A DNA stretch of 64,000 nucleotides from Bacillota bacterium (GTDB lineage Bacteria; Bacillota; Sulfobacillia; DUMF01), in the NCBI GenBank assembly GCA_012840015.1, contig DUMF01000025.1, forward strand, positions 62,001 to 126,000. Direction: 5' to 3'. The notes under the pieces are model-generated. The model was not told the DNA's origin, did not search any database, and worked only from the letters and a program-made list of their open reading frames with translations. Position numbers and translations under genes: made by a program. Numbering within the stretch: position 1 is the stretch's first letter; each line of letters begins with the position of its first letter. Shown here in pieces: positions 56,935-64,000 of this stretch.

Positions 56935-58062
56935 TCATGATACCACTTTCTCCGTAAATTGAGGCAGGGGCATTCGCCTGGCAATAGAACGATATTCTTT
57001 CACTTTTTCTTCACCGCGCAAAGCCCGAAGCGCTCCCATGGCGAGGGCGCGCATTTCATCGCTGCCTGGATACACTTTGATGGGGGCGATCCAGCTTACC
57101 CTGGGCTTAATCCACCCGATGAACATCCCTGAGTGAGCGATACCGCCGCTCAAACAGATCGCGTCTACCTTACCGTTCAGAGCCACCGCCATCTGTCCTA
57201 TCCACTTTGCTACCTGGTAGGCCATCGCTTGATACACCAGTTCAGCTCGAGTATCGCCTGCCGAGATTCTCTCCTCCACTTCCTTACAGCTATTTGTGCC
57301 CAAGTGCGCCACGAGGCCGCCCTTGCCCATGAGTCGGGCCTTCATTTCCTTTTCTGTGTACTTGCCCGAGTAGCAGAGCTCCGCTAGGGCCATATTGGGC
57401 AGGTCTCCAGCCCGTTCGGGAGAAAAGGGGCCGGAGGAACTCGGGTCATTGCAATCGATCATGCGGCCTTTGCGGTGGGCGCTTACCGTTATGCCCCCTC
57501 CTAGATGGCACACCACCAGGTTGAGTTCCTCGTACTTTTTGCCCATCTCCCTAGCGGCCAGGCGGGCTACGGCTTTTAAATTCAGGGCGTGAGATAAGCT
57601 GTCGCGCTTGATTTCCGGTAGGCCTGTGATCCGCGCTATCTCTTCGAATTCATCCGTGGATACCGGGTCCACGATTACCACCAGCTTAACCCCGGCTTGG
57701 GTGGCAATGTCCCAGGCGATCAGCGCGCCCAGATTGGAAGGATGATGCCTCCGCGGTCTGTGCCGCAGGTCGTCCAGCATGTCGTCGTTTACTGCCCACA
57801 CTCCTCCTTCCATCGGTGGGAGTAGTCCGCCGCGTCCTGCGACCGCGCTGAGCTCTGAGAGTTCTGTCCCATGTGCCTTGAGAGATTCCAGAACCAGAGA
57901 TTCCCTGTACTGGAGCTGATCGTAGATGTTTTCGAAGCGGGAAAGCTCTTCCACTGAGTGGGCGATGTTCTCCTCGTATAAAAGCGTCTCGCCTTCAAAC
58001 AGCGCAATTTTGGTGGACGTAGACCCCGGGTTGATCGCAAGAATCTTTGGGGCGTTCTCCAT
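56935..58062 (-). CDS. buk: Butyrate kinase
   Basis: Acetate/propionate/butyrate kinase-superfamily enzyme of the ASKHA fold: ILAINPGSTSTKIALFEGE, AVAGRGGLLPPMEGGVWAVNDDML, VVCHLGGGITVSAHRKGRMIDCNDPS, GPFSPERAGDLP, and CLSGGIAHSGMFI are the diagnostic Buk blocks. 375 residues from ATG 58062 with GGGGGA upstream. It makes ATP from butyryl-phosphate (or isobutyryl-/isovaleryl-phosphate). No ptb phosphotransbutyrylase is near, and it heads an operon with asd and hisC, which is unusual. Possible use with branched acyl-phosphates from amino acid fermentation is inference. Confidence 0.92.
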   Translation of the reverse strand: MENAPKILAINPGSTSTKIALFEGETLLYEENIAHSVEELSRFENIYDQLQYRESLVLESLKAHGTELSELSAVAGRGGLLPPMEGGVWAVNDDMLDDLRHRPRRHHPSNLGALIAWDIATQAGVKLVVIVDPVSTDEFEEIARITGLPEIKRDSLSHALNLKAVARLAAREMGKKYEELNLVVCHLGGGITVSAHRKGRMIDCNDPSSSGPFSPERAGDLPNMALAELCYSGKYTEKEMKARLMGKGGLVAHLGTNSCKEVEERISAGDTRAELVYQAMAYQVAKWIGQMAVALNGKVDAICLSGGIAHSGMFIGWIKPRVSWIAPIKVYPGSDEMRALAMGALRALRGEEKVKEYRSIARRMPLPQFTEKVVS

Positions 58063-58156
58063 TTGCCATCCCCCTTTTCGAGGCACTTGTGGGAATACAG
58101 AGGCAGTTAAGTATATACGGCATTGGATTACAAGTTCCTTCGATAGGCGAGGATAA

Positions 58157-58192
58157 ACGGGTACCAGCCATAACGAACCCGTGCTTGTTTTT
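58157..58192 (+). terminator. Possible attenuator upstream of hom
   Basis: ACGGGT (58157-58162) and ACCCGT (58177-58182) form a six-pair stem with a 14-base loop, followed by GCTTGTTTTT. It lies about 70 bases before hom and after TATATA-like boxes near 58111, so it could be a leader attenuator. No T-box, lysine or other known riboswitch core is visible in 58087-58259. Confidence 0.4.
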
Positions 58193-58259
58193 CATTGGCA
58201 AGGTCGGCCTTAGGGTGAATCTCTTGACATCATTAGCTACCCCGGGTGAAAATGTTCGC

Positions 58260-59501
58260 ATGATAGAGGTAACGATCGGCATATTGGGTTTGGGTACTGT
58301 GGGCTCAGCCGTTTTTGACGAGCTGCACCGTCACGGGGAGTGGTTGGCCCGCCGGTCAGGTATTCGTTTCAAAGTGAAACGAATTCTGGTGCAGGATATG
58401 GGAAAAAAGAGAGATCCAAGGGCGGAGAGTCTGGTTACCTCTAACCCTGCAGAGGTGCTGGAAGACCCATCGATTCAGGTCGTAGTAGAGTTAATGGGCG
58501 GTTACCAGCCAGCCCTAGATTACGTAAAGCGTGCGTTACATTGTGGCAAGCAAGTGGTCAGCGCGAACAAGCATCTGCTCTCGAATGCCTGGGATATATT
58601 GCGTGAGGCATGTGAATCCGGGAAGGCAGGCATGTTTTTCGAGGCCGCGGTAGCGGGAGCGGTGCCTATCATCCGCCCGTTGAGGCATTCTTTGATCGCC
58701 AACCGCATTGGAGAGTTGGAAGCCATAGTGAACGGTACCACGAACTTCGTACTCACCGAAATGAGGAGTCATGGAGCCAGTTTCGCACAGGCGTTGGCTA
58801 AAGCGCAAAAGCTCGGTTATGCAGAGGCGGATCCATCGGCAGACGTTGACGGTTTGGACGCTGCCAGAAAGATGGCCATATTGAGTACGCTCATTTGCAA
58901 CGGGCCGGTGTATGAGCGATCGGTAAGCCGCCGGGGCATACGCGAGGTCAGCCAGCAGGACGTGGAATTCGCCGAGTCTAACGGTTTCGCGCTGAAGCTT
59001 CTGGGCGGGTTACGGGTTCTATCAGTGGATAGCGAGGGAGGATGTTGCAGTGTGAGTGTCAGCGTGGAGCCGGCCCTTCTTCCTCTGGACCATCCCCTTG
59101 CGGGGGTAAACGATGTGCTAAACGGAATCTGGCTCAAGGCGGAGCCAGCCGGTGAGCTGCTTTTCACCGGCCACGGCGCAGGAGGGCCTGCTACTGCAAG
59201 CTCCGTGCTTGGGGATCTGATCTTTGCTGCCAACGTAGCTATCGGCCGTGCAGCGCCAGCGCCGATTTGCGGGGATTGGCAGGTGTCCGTGGAAAAGGAC
59301 GAACGGCCGCAGAGATGGTACTTACGAGCAGATTCGTTGGGTGTTCGTGAGATGGGAGACGTGGCTGCGACCATGGGCATCAAGTTCCAGCTATTAAGTG
59401 AAGGAACGAGGGGCTCATGCGGAATAACCGCCCCTACCCCGAGGGGCTTGGCGGAAGCGCTAGCTCATCGAACCGGTTCATTCGTGGCCAGGGTGGTTTA
59501 G
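58260..59501 (+). CDS. hom: Homoserine dehydrogenase
   Basis: NAD(P)-dependent reduction of aspartate semialdehyde to homoserine. Rossmann start TIGILGLGTVGSAVFDEL, then VVSANKHLLSNAWDI with the conserved lysine, FFEAAVAGAVPIIRPL, VNGTTNFVLTEM, ADPSADVDGLDAARKMAIL, and the end of the catalytic domain at GAGGPATASSVLGDLI. A short ACT-like C-terminal part (about 70 residues, RWYLRADSLGVREMGDVAATM) follows. 413 residues. The ATG at 58260 gives the family start; its ribosome site is weak. The frame is open to 58047 but the extra residues look non-coding. Confidence 0.93.
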   Translation: MIEVTIGILGLGTVGSAVFDELHRHGEWLARRSGIRFKVKRILVQDMGKKRDPRAESLVTSNPAEVLEDPSIQVVVELMGGYQPALDYVKRALHCGKQVVSANKHLLSNAWDILREACESGKAGMFFEAAVAGAVPIIRPLRHSLIANRIGELEAIVNGTTNFVLTEMRSHGASFAQALAKAQKLGYAEADPSADVDGLDAARKMAILSTLICNGPVYERSVSRRGIREVSQQDVEFAESNGFALKLLGGLRVLSVDSEGGCCSVSVSVEPALLPLDHPLAGVNDVLNGIWLKAEPAGELLFTGHGAGGPATASSVLGDLIFAANVAIGRAAPAPICGDWQVSVEKDERPQRWYLRADSLGVREMGDVAATMGIKFQLLSEGTRGSCGITAPTPRGLAEALAHRTGSFVARVV

Positions 59502-59531
59502 TTGCAACGCCGGCGCACACAATGGTAGAAT
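59502..59531 (+). promoter_or_regulatory. Promoter of rpsT
   Basis: TTGCAA (59502-59507), 18-base spacer, TAGAAT (59526-59531), directly after the hom stop and 25 bases before the S20 start, giving a very short leader. Confidence 0.6.
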
Positions 59532-59556
59532 GAGCAATGTTGGAGGTGAGCCGTAA

Positions 59557-59847
59557 TTGGCCAACATTAAGTCTGCCATAAAGAGAGCCAAACTGGCAGA
59601 GCAACGGAGAGAGCGCAATAAAGCTTGGAAATCGCGTTGCAAGACAGCCATTCGAGCGTTTGTGGCTAGCCTGGATAGCAAAGATCCTGATAAGATAACA
59701 GGGAAATACCGCGAAGCCGTGAGCCTGGTTGATCGGCTTGTGACCAAAGGGGTAATCCATAAGAATGCGGCGGCAAGAAAGAAGTCCAGGTTATCTCGTA
59801 TTCTCGCCAAGGCGCTAGGCGATAAGGCAGAAGCCCAAGGGGCTTAA
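59557..59847 (+). CDS. rpsT: Ribosomal protein S20
   Basis: 30S subunit protein of 96 residues, basic and helical: ANIKSAIKRAKLAEQRRERNKAWKS at the start and VTKGVIHKNAAARKKSRLSR near the end are the S20 signatures. The start is TTG (GGAGGTGA ten bases upstream), an uncommon start for a ribosomal protein and possibly a means of autoregulation, as known for the UUG start of E. coli S20. Confidence 0.97.
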   Translation: MANIKSAIKRAKLAEQRRERNKAWKSRCKTAIRAFVASLDSKDPDKITGKYREAVSLVDRLVTKGVIHKNAAARKKSRLSRILAKALGDKAEAQGA

Positions 59848-59858
59848 AAGTAACCATC

Positions 59859-61262
59859 ATGAAAAGGACAGCTGCCCTCATCCTGATCGGGGTAATCGCG
59901 TTATCAGGTTGGGGGTTATGCTTTTTCAGGGGCGGTTTCGGACGCGGCCACGAAGTGGTGCTCAGCTTCTTGCCAGAAACGACTATACAGGCGGAGCGCG
60001 CCAGAGAATACATATCTACGCATTTACCACGCATTTCGCTTAAGCTCGTAAGCGGTAGCACAGAAGAGGCGGATTTTGCCATTGTTCCGAGTGAAGCGGC
60101 TTCCAAGGAGCCTGAGCTCCCGGGCCTGAAGGTAAAGCTGCGCGAAAAGCCTTCCTCCCCCGTGAAGGTGAGCGTGCTCGATCTCAGCGGGCAGAGGAGA
60201 ATCTTACGCCGCGCCCTAGACATCGTCACCGGACGGCAACGCGCGATTTCCGCAGTAGCCAGGACGCTTGGAGGTGAGCAGTGTGAGGAGGCGATCAACG
60301 AATCAGCCCGAGAAGTGGTCATCCGGGTGGTTGGGGACCTGATGTTTGCCAGGGGCACTGCGAAGGCAATGGCGGAGAAGGGCACGTTATATCCGGTCGA
60401 GAAAGTGGCTCCGGTGTTGGCTTCGGCAGACATAGCAATAGCCAACCTCGAGTCGCCGGTTGGAGTGAGCGGGGAACCCATCCCCGGCAAACTGATCTGG
60501 TTCAGGGCACCACCAGCCTCTATGGAGGCCATCAAATATGCAGGGATAGACGCAGTGACTCTCGCCAACAACCACATTTTGGATTATGACACGCCCTTGC
60601 TGAAGGAGACCATCTCTTTGTTGGATGCTGCCGGGATAGTGCATGCCGGGGCGGGCGCGAACATCTCGGAGGCACGCAGGCCGGCCATTGTAGAACGCAA
60701 GGGCTTAAGGATAGCGCTGCTCGGTTGCAGCGAGTTCGCCAACCCAAACCTTTTCTGGTCACGCTCGTACCCCAGGACTTTCCTAGCCACGGAAGATCAA
60801 GCAGGAACAGCCCCAATTCAGGACCAAATGATCAAAGACGATATTGCTAGAGCGCGCAAGCTGGCTGATATCGTGCTCGTGGCGTTTCATTGGGGGCAGG
60901 AATATGTCAACTACCCGCAGTCATACTTCGGGCGTGATCTCAGGGAGATCGCCAGAGTCGCGATAGACGCTGGTGCAGATGCAGTGCTCGGATTTCACCC
61001 TCACGCCATACAGGGCATCGAGATATACAAAGGGAAGCCAATTGCATACAGCCTCGGGAATTTCGTCATGGACCAGAAAAGGCCGGTAACGAGGGAAAGT
61101 ATGATTCTCGAACTGCACGCTGATAAAAACGGTATTAAGTGGCTGAAAGTCATCCCCGTTATGATAACTGATTGCCAGCCGTGCGTGTTGGATGGGGAAG
61201 AGGGCCAGGCTTTGCTTCAAAAGATCCAGCGTATTTCACCTCAACCGTTGCCGACCGAGTAG
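59859..61262 (+). CDS. Membrane-anchored CapA/PgsA-like protein
   Basis: A 467-residue protein with an N-terminal hydrophobic signal-anchor (TAALILIGVIALSGWGLCFF) followed by a 100-residue extracytoplasmic region with unclear fold and then the CapA-type metallophosphatase domain: RVVGDLMFARGTAKAM (about 150-165), NLESPVGVSGEPIPG, TLANNHILDYDTPL, FHWGQEYVNYPQ, GFHPHAIQGIEIYKGKPIAYSLGNFVMDQ. Compared with the CapA-like protein at 740 this one is exported. Poly-gamma-glutamate synthesis genes (pgsB, pgsC) are absent, so its role is unknown. The 3' end overlaps holA tail to tail by 27 bases. Confidence 0.88.
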   Translation: MKRTAALILIGVIALSGWGLCFFRGGFGRGHEVVLSFLPETTIQAERAREYISTHLPRISLKLVSGSTEEADFAIVPSEAASKEPELPGLKVKLREKPSSPVKVSVLDLSGQRRILRRALDIVTGRQRAISAVARTLGGEQCEEAINESAREVVIRVVGDLMFARGTAKAMAEKGTLYPVEKVAPVLASADIAIANLESPVGVSGEPIPGKLIWFRAPPASMEAIKYAGIDAVTLANNHILDYDTPLLKETISLLDAAGIVHAGAGANISEARRPAIVERKGLRIALLGCSEFANPNLFWSRSYPRTFLATEDQAGTAPIQDQMIKDDIARARKLADIVLVAFHWGQEYVNYPQSYFGRDLREIARVAIDAGADAVLGFHPHAIQGIEIYKGKPIAYSLGNFVMDQKRPVTRESMILELHADKNGIKWLKVIPVMITDCQPCVLDGEEGQALLQKIQRISPQPLPTE

Positions 61263-62210
61263 CATGATAGCACGGCTCAGTGCTTCGCTGGGAGTGATAA
61301 AGCCCCTTTTCTGTTGTGCGTCAAGCTCGTTAAGTTCGTAAAGCTTTTGCTTAAGCTCTAAAGGAGAAAAGCGATTACTTTGCTTTAGGCATCGCGAGTA
61401 ACGGAAAGGTTGCAGCTCAAGCAGTTTGCGGATATCGTCGTCCGACATAGAAGCTTCCTTGCAAACCTTTATTTTATGCATCAAACGCACTTCCGAAGCG
61501 AGTAGGCCGAATAGAGCCTCTTCGCTTTCGCCCTGGATAACGAGTCCGCGGCAAATCCTGAGTGCCTCCGCCAGTCTGCCGTTGAAGACTTCATCCAGAA
61601 TCTGATATAGCTTGTGAGGAGCAGCGTGACAAACCGCTTCATAGTCATCGAGACTGATTTGTTTGCTATTCCCAACATAGGTGATGAGCTTCTCGAGCTC
61701 AGCGCATGCGGCAGTGAGCGAACGCCCCGAGGCTTCCAGTAGCCTCTCTGCTACGAGGGTTGGTAACGATTTACCTGCGTCCCGTGCATATTCGACCAGC
61801 CAGGCCGACGCTTCCCTCGGTTGAAGCCTTGAACAATCGATTACGAGGCAATGCCCGTCGTCGGTTGGGAACTCTCCCGAGGGAGGGTGCTTCGAGACAA
61901 CTACGAGGCAGGCGGTGTGTGATGGATCAGCGATGTAAGCTGCCAGCCTTGGCCAGAGCGAGGTATCTCCTTCCACACTGATACATACTAGTTTGAACGC
62001 GCCGAACAGAGAAGGGGTGTCACACACTTCAAGCGTCTTTTCCAGTGCATCTTCACCAGAAAAGCGATACATTTCTGCGCCCTCAAGCCTTCCGGCGATC
62101 CTGGCAAGCAGCTCATCTTGAAGTGCCCTCTCATCTCCCCAAAGGATGCAAACTGCTGGAACAGAGTCGCTCTGGATGATTTTCACCGCTTCTTGGTAAC
62201 GTGCCTTCAC
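61236..62210 (-). CDS. holA: DNA polymerase III subunit delta HolA
   Basis: Clamp-loader delta subunit. PAVCILWGDERALQDELLARI at the N-terminus, VVVSKHPPSGEFPTDDG in the AAA-like domain, LLEASGRSLTAACAELEKLITY and the C-terminal LMHKIKVCKEASMSDDDIRKLLELQPFRYSRCLKQSNRFS match the bacillar HolA/YqeN. 324 residues. GTG start with GGGAG seven bases upstream, lying 80 bases inside the 3' end of comEC. The order comEC-holA, followed by rpsT on the other strand, is the conserved arrangement of Bacillota. Confidence 0.92.
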   Translation of the reverse strand: MKARYQEAVKIIQSDSVPAVCILWGDERALQDELLARIAGRLEGAEMYRFSGEDALEKTLEVCDTPSLFGAFKLVCISVEGDTSLWPRLAAYIADPSHTACLVVVSKHPPSGEFPTDDGHCLVIDCSRLQPREASAWLVEYARDAGKSLPTLVAERLLEASGRSLTAACAELEKLITYVGNSKQISLDDYEAVCHAAPHKLYQILDEVFNGRLAEALRICRGLVIQGESEEALFGLLASEVRLMHKIKVCKEASMSDDDIRKLLELQPFRYSRCLKQSNRFSPLELKQKLYELNELDAQQKRGFITPSEALSRAIMLLGRQRLR

Positions 62211-64000
62211 TTTGCAACTCCCATTTCTTCGCGCTCTTGAAAGAGCTCAGCTGTACGGAACCATTGCGCCCTATCCGAATCGTAATGGCGCCGTCGAGAT
62301 CAGTCCTTAACACGTAGCGGGTGGTACTCCCCAGCAAGCTCATCACGCTCGGATCCGGGTGCCCGAACGAATTGCGACCCACGCTCACCACGCATACTTG
62401 CGGGCTCATTCTTTTCAATAGGCTACTTAGGCCCGGGTCTTTAGCTCCATGGTGAGACACTTTCAACACCCGCACCGTACGTCCGGGCGAGAAAGAGCGA
62501 ATGAGCGAGCGCTCGAGAGCGGAGGCCGATAGGTCTCCTGCCGACAATAATTCCAGCGGGCCACAGCGGACCCTGAGTACCATCGAGCTTTCATTCGCTT
62601 CGGCACTTGAAGGCCTGCTTGGCCCCGATAGTACTTCTATCGTAGCTTCTCCCAAGTTGAAGAAGTGGCCGCTGCCGTGCAAAGGAGAAATCAGCTTGGC
62701 CACGCGGATCTGCTTTTCAATTTCTCTAAATGCGCCGGAATGGTCGGAATGCCAGTGACTTATGAATACATAATCCAGATTCATTATACCCCTGCGGCGC
62801 AGATAGGAGAGCGCTCTAGAAGAGCCCGAAGGGCTTAAGGCCCCCGTATCGATGAGTGCCCTCGCGCCTCGCGATTCCACCAGGATACAATCGCCCTGAC
62901 CCACGTCGATGAATGTCACCTGACAGAAAGGCTTAAACACAAATGGGGAAAGCAGCGAAGCCGCGAGGCCGATTATCAAAAGCAGGGAGGTGCCTTTGAG
63001 GTATCTTCGAGGCACCGGCACTAACCCCGATACAACTGCCAGTAAGGCGTAGTAGAGAGTGATAGATAAGGGGCTTGGCGATGGAACTGGTACGCTGGAA
63101 AAGGGGAGACGTGCGAGCAGACTGGCGGTAAGTACAAAAAGGTAGCCCACCGCGTTCACCATTGATCCGAGTATCCGTCCTGCCACCGGCAATAGCATAG
63201 CGGGCATGATCAGGGCGAGTAGCCCTACAGCACCAGCACCTATCACCAACGAGCCGGCCATGGGCACAAGGATGCAATTGGCCACAGGAGAGATCAGCGG
63301 GAGACTGTTCCAGGAGGAGAACACCAGAGGTGCCACCGCGGCAGTGGCATAAAGGGTGGTTTTAAATACGGTGGCTTTTGATCTTGAAACCGGAATGAGC
63401 AATATACCTAATGTAGCCAAGTACGATAACTGAAAACCTATGTCCAGAGGTGCCAGGGGTTGAAACACGCAGATGACGAGGCCTGACAAGCCTAGAGAAG
63501 CGAGGCCATCTCGTTTCCTCAGGGCTGGAAGTTGAAGGAAGGTGAGTGAGAACATGATCGTGGCCCTTAGAATTGAAGGGGAAGCTCCTGCCATGAGTGC
63601 ATAAATCCAAAGGCCAATGGTGTTGGCGAAAGCGAACTCCCTAGGCTGCAGCACCCACTTCAACGGCTTCAATGCCCCGCAAATGAATCCTACGTGTAAG
63701 CCGGATACGGCCAGTACGTGGCATACACCATTAGCCCGCATGTCCTCGAGGATTTGTTCATCTAGCCAGGACTTGTTGCCGAAAAGCATGGCGATGGCTA
63801 GATCAGCTGTCTGGCGGGAGAGGTACCGGCTGATCCCGTCCTCCATCCTGTGCTTACATGCAAGTATTGCCCTCATGAGTGTGAAAGGTGGCCTGGGATC
63901 AGTGGCAGGGGAACGACGGTAGCGGAGGCAATAATAGTACGCCCACACGCCTATGCTTGCTGCTCTTACCCGTTGATCCATTTCGCCCGGATTTCCCGGG
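62131..64000 (-). CDS. comEC: ComEC DNA-uptake channel protein (5' end outside window)
   Basis: Channel for single-stranded DNA during transformation, often with a nuclease-like domain. Visible are the competence domain (VLAVSGLHVGF, GASPSILRATIMFSLTFLQLPALRKRDGLASLGLSGL, DIGFQLSYLATLGIL) with many membrane segments, then a metallo-beta-lactamase-type domain from about residue 360: TFIDVGQGDCILVESRGARALIDTG, SHWHSDHSGAF with the metal histidines, LSAGDLS and VLKVSHHGAKDPGLS. The frame stays open to the window edge, so the N-terminal OB-fold part is outside. Its 3' end overlaps holA by 80 bases. Confidence 0.9.
   Translation of the reverse strand, partial: PGNPGEMDQRVRAASIGVWAYYYCLRYRRSPATDPRPPFTLMRAILACKHRMEDGISRYLSRQTADLAIAMLFGNKSWLDEQILEDMRANGVCHVLAVSGLHVGFICGALKPLKWVLQPREFAFANTIGLWIYALMAGASPSILRATIMFSLTFLQLPALRKRDGLASLGLSGLVICVFQPLAPLDIGFQLSYLATLGILLIPVSRSKATVFKTTLYATAAVAPLVFSSWNSLPLISPVANCILVPMAGSLVIGAGAVGLLALIMPAMLLPVAGRILGSMVNAVGYLFVLTASLLARLPFSSVPVPSPSPLSITLYYALLAVVSGLVPVPRRYLKGTSLLLIIGLAASLLSPFVFKPFCQVTFIDVGQGDCILVESRGARALIDTGALSPSGSSRALSYLRRRGIMNLDYVFISHWHSDHSGAFREIEKQIRVAKLISPLHGSGHFFNLGEATIEVLSGPSRPSSAEANESSMVLRVRCGPLELLSAGDLSASALERSLIRSFSPGRTVRVLKVSHHGAKDPGLSSLLKRMSPQVCVVSVGRNSFGHPDPSVMSLLGSTTRYVLRTDLDGAITIRIGRNGSVQLSSFKSAKKWELQSEGTLPRSGENHPERLCSSSLHPLGR

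Noticed and set aside
58047-58259. N-terminal extension of 71 residues for homoserine dehydrogenase
   Set aside because: It would run over the divergent buk start and shows no conserved sequence; the family begins at 58260.

Overview
The window reads as one chromosomal segment of a spore-forming, anaerobic, probably thermophilic Gram-positive bacterium (Bacillota, Clostridia-like). The reasons are two CotF-type spore coat proteins, GatCAB next to PcrA and LigA, the Bacillus-type PurF with Fe-S cysteines, the PurS/PurQ/small-PurL system, a T-box leader, a tungsten-type aldehyde:ferredoxin oxidoreductase, butyrate kinase, strong GGAGG ribosome sites and very frequent TTG/GTG starts. The species is not identifiable from the sequence alone. 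No rRNA, tRNA or CRISPR array was seen.

Layout. 1-3084 (minus strand): an operon of M19 dipeptidase, CapA-like metallophosphatase and an amidohydrolase cut by the window edge. It diverges from an Lrp/AsnC regulator (3297-3785) across a 17-bp palindrome. 3819-5087: NCS2 permease. 5238-11049: a LysM protein followed by molybdenum/tungsten cofactor genes (moeA, moeA fused to a binding-protein-like domain, moaA, moaC, mogA). 11064-26374: purine block: hpt, guaA, an AzgA/PbuG permease, then purE-B-C-S-Q-L-F-M-N-H-D, with a QueT-like transporter at the end. 26853-28660: a graveyard of two decayed insertion sequences. 28761-30994: ferredoxin plus tungsten aldehyde oxidoreductase, the likely consumer of the cofactor made upstream. 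31021-34925: ChrB-like protein with MFS transporter, RseC-like protein with a CopZ-like metal-binding protein, and a helicase-associated-domain orphan. 35033-43285: orphan histidine kinase, pcrA, ligA, gatCAB. 43393-44025: two CotF-like proteins. 44065-47535: hydroxyacid dehydrogenase, EamA transporter, radical SAM protein. 47552-54792: branched-chain amino acid operon ilvN-ilvC-leuA-leuB-ilvE-ilvB behind a long leader. 54784-59501: buk-asd-hisC (minus) diverging from hom (plus). 59557-64000: rpsT, a second CapA-like protein, holA and a comEC cut by the window edge.

The most interesting element is the leader at 47552-48083. A clear promoter is followed by a ykkC-class aptamer (by context the ppGpp-sensing subtype) with its own terminator, then by a complete T-box with a second terminator. 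This would let the operon integrate the stringent-response alarmone and tRNA charging in series. Other points of note: two genes (the Lrp regulator and pcrA) have a good Shine-Dalgarno sequence but no canonical start at the right distance; ilvN runs about 113 bases into ilvC; buk sits in an amino-acid operon; and several pathways are incomplete in the cluster (no purK, leuCD, moaD/moaE or ptb), so those parts must be elsewhere, replaced or absent.
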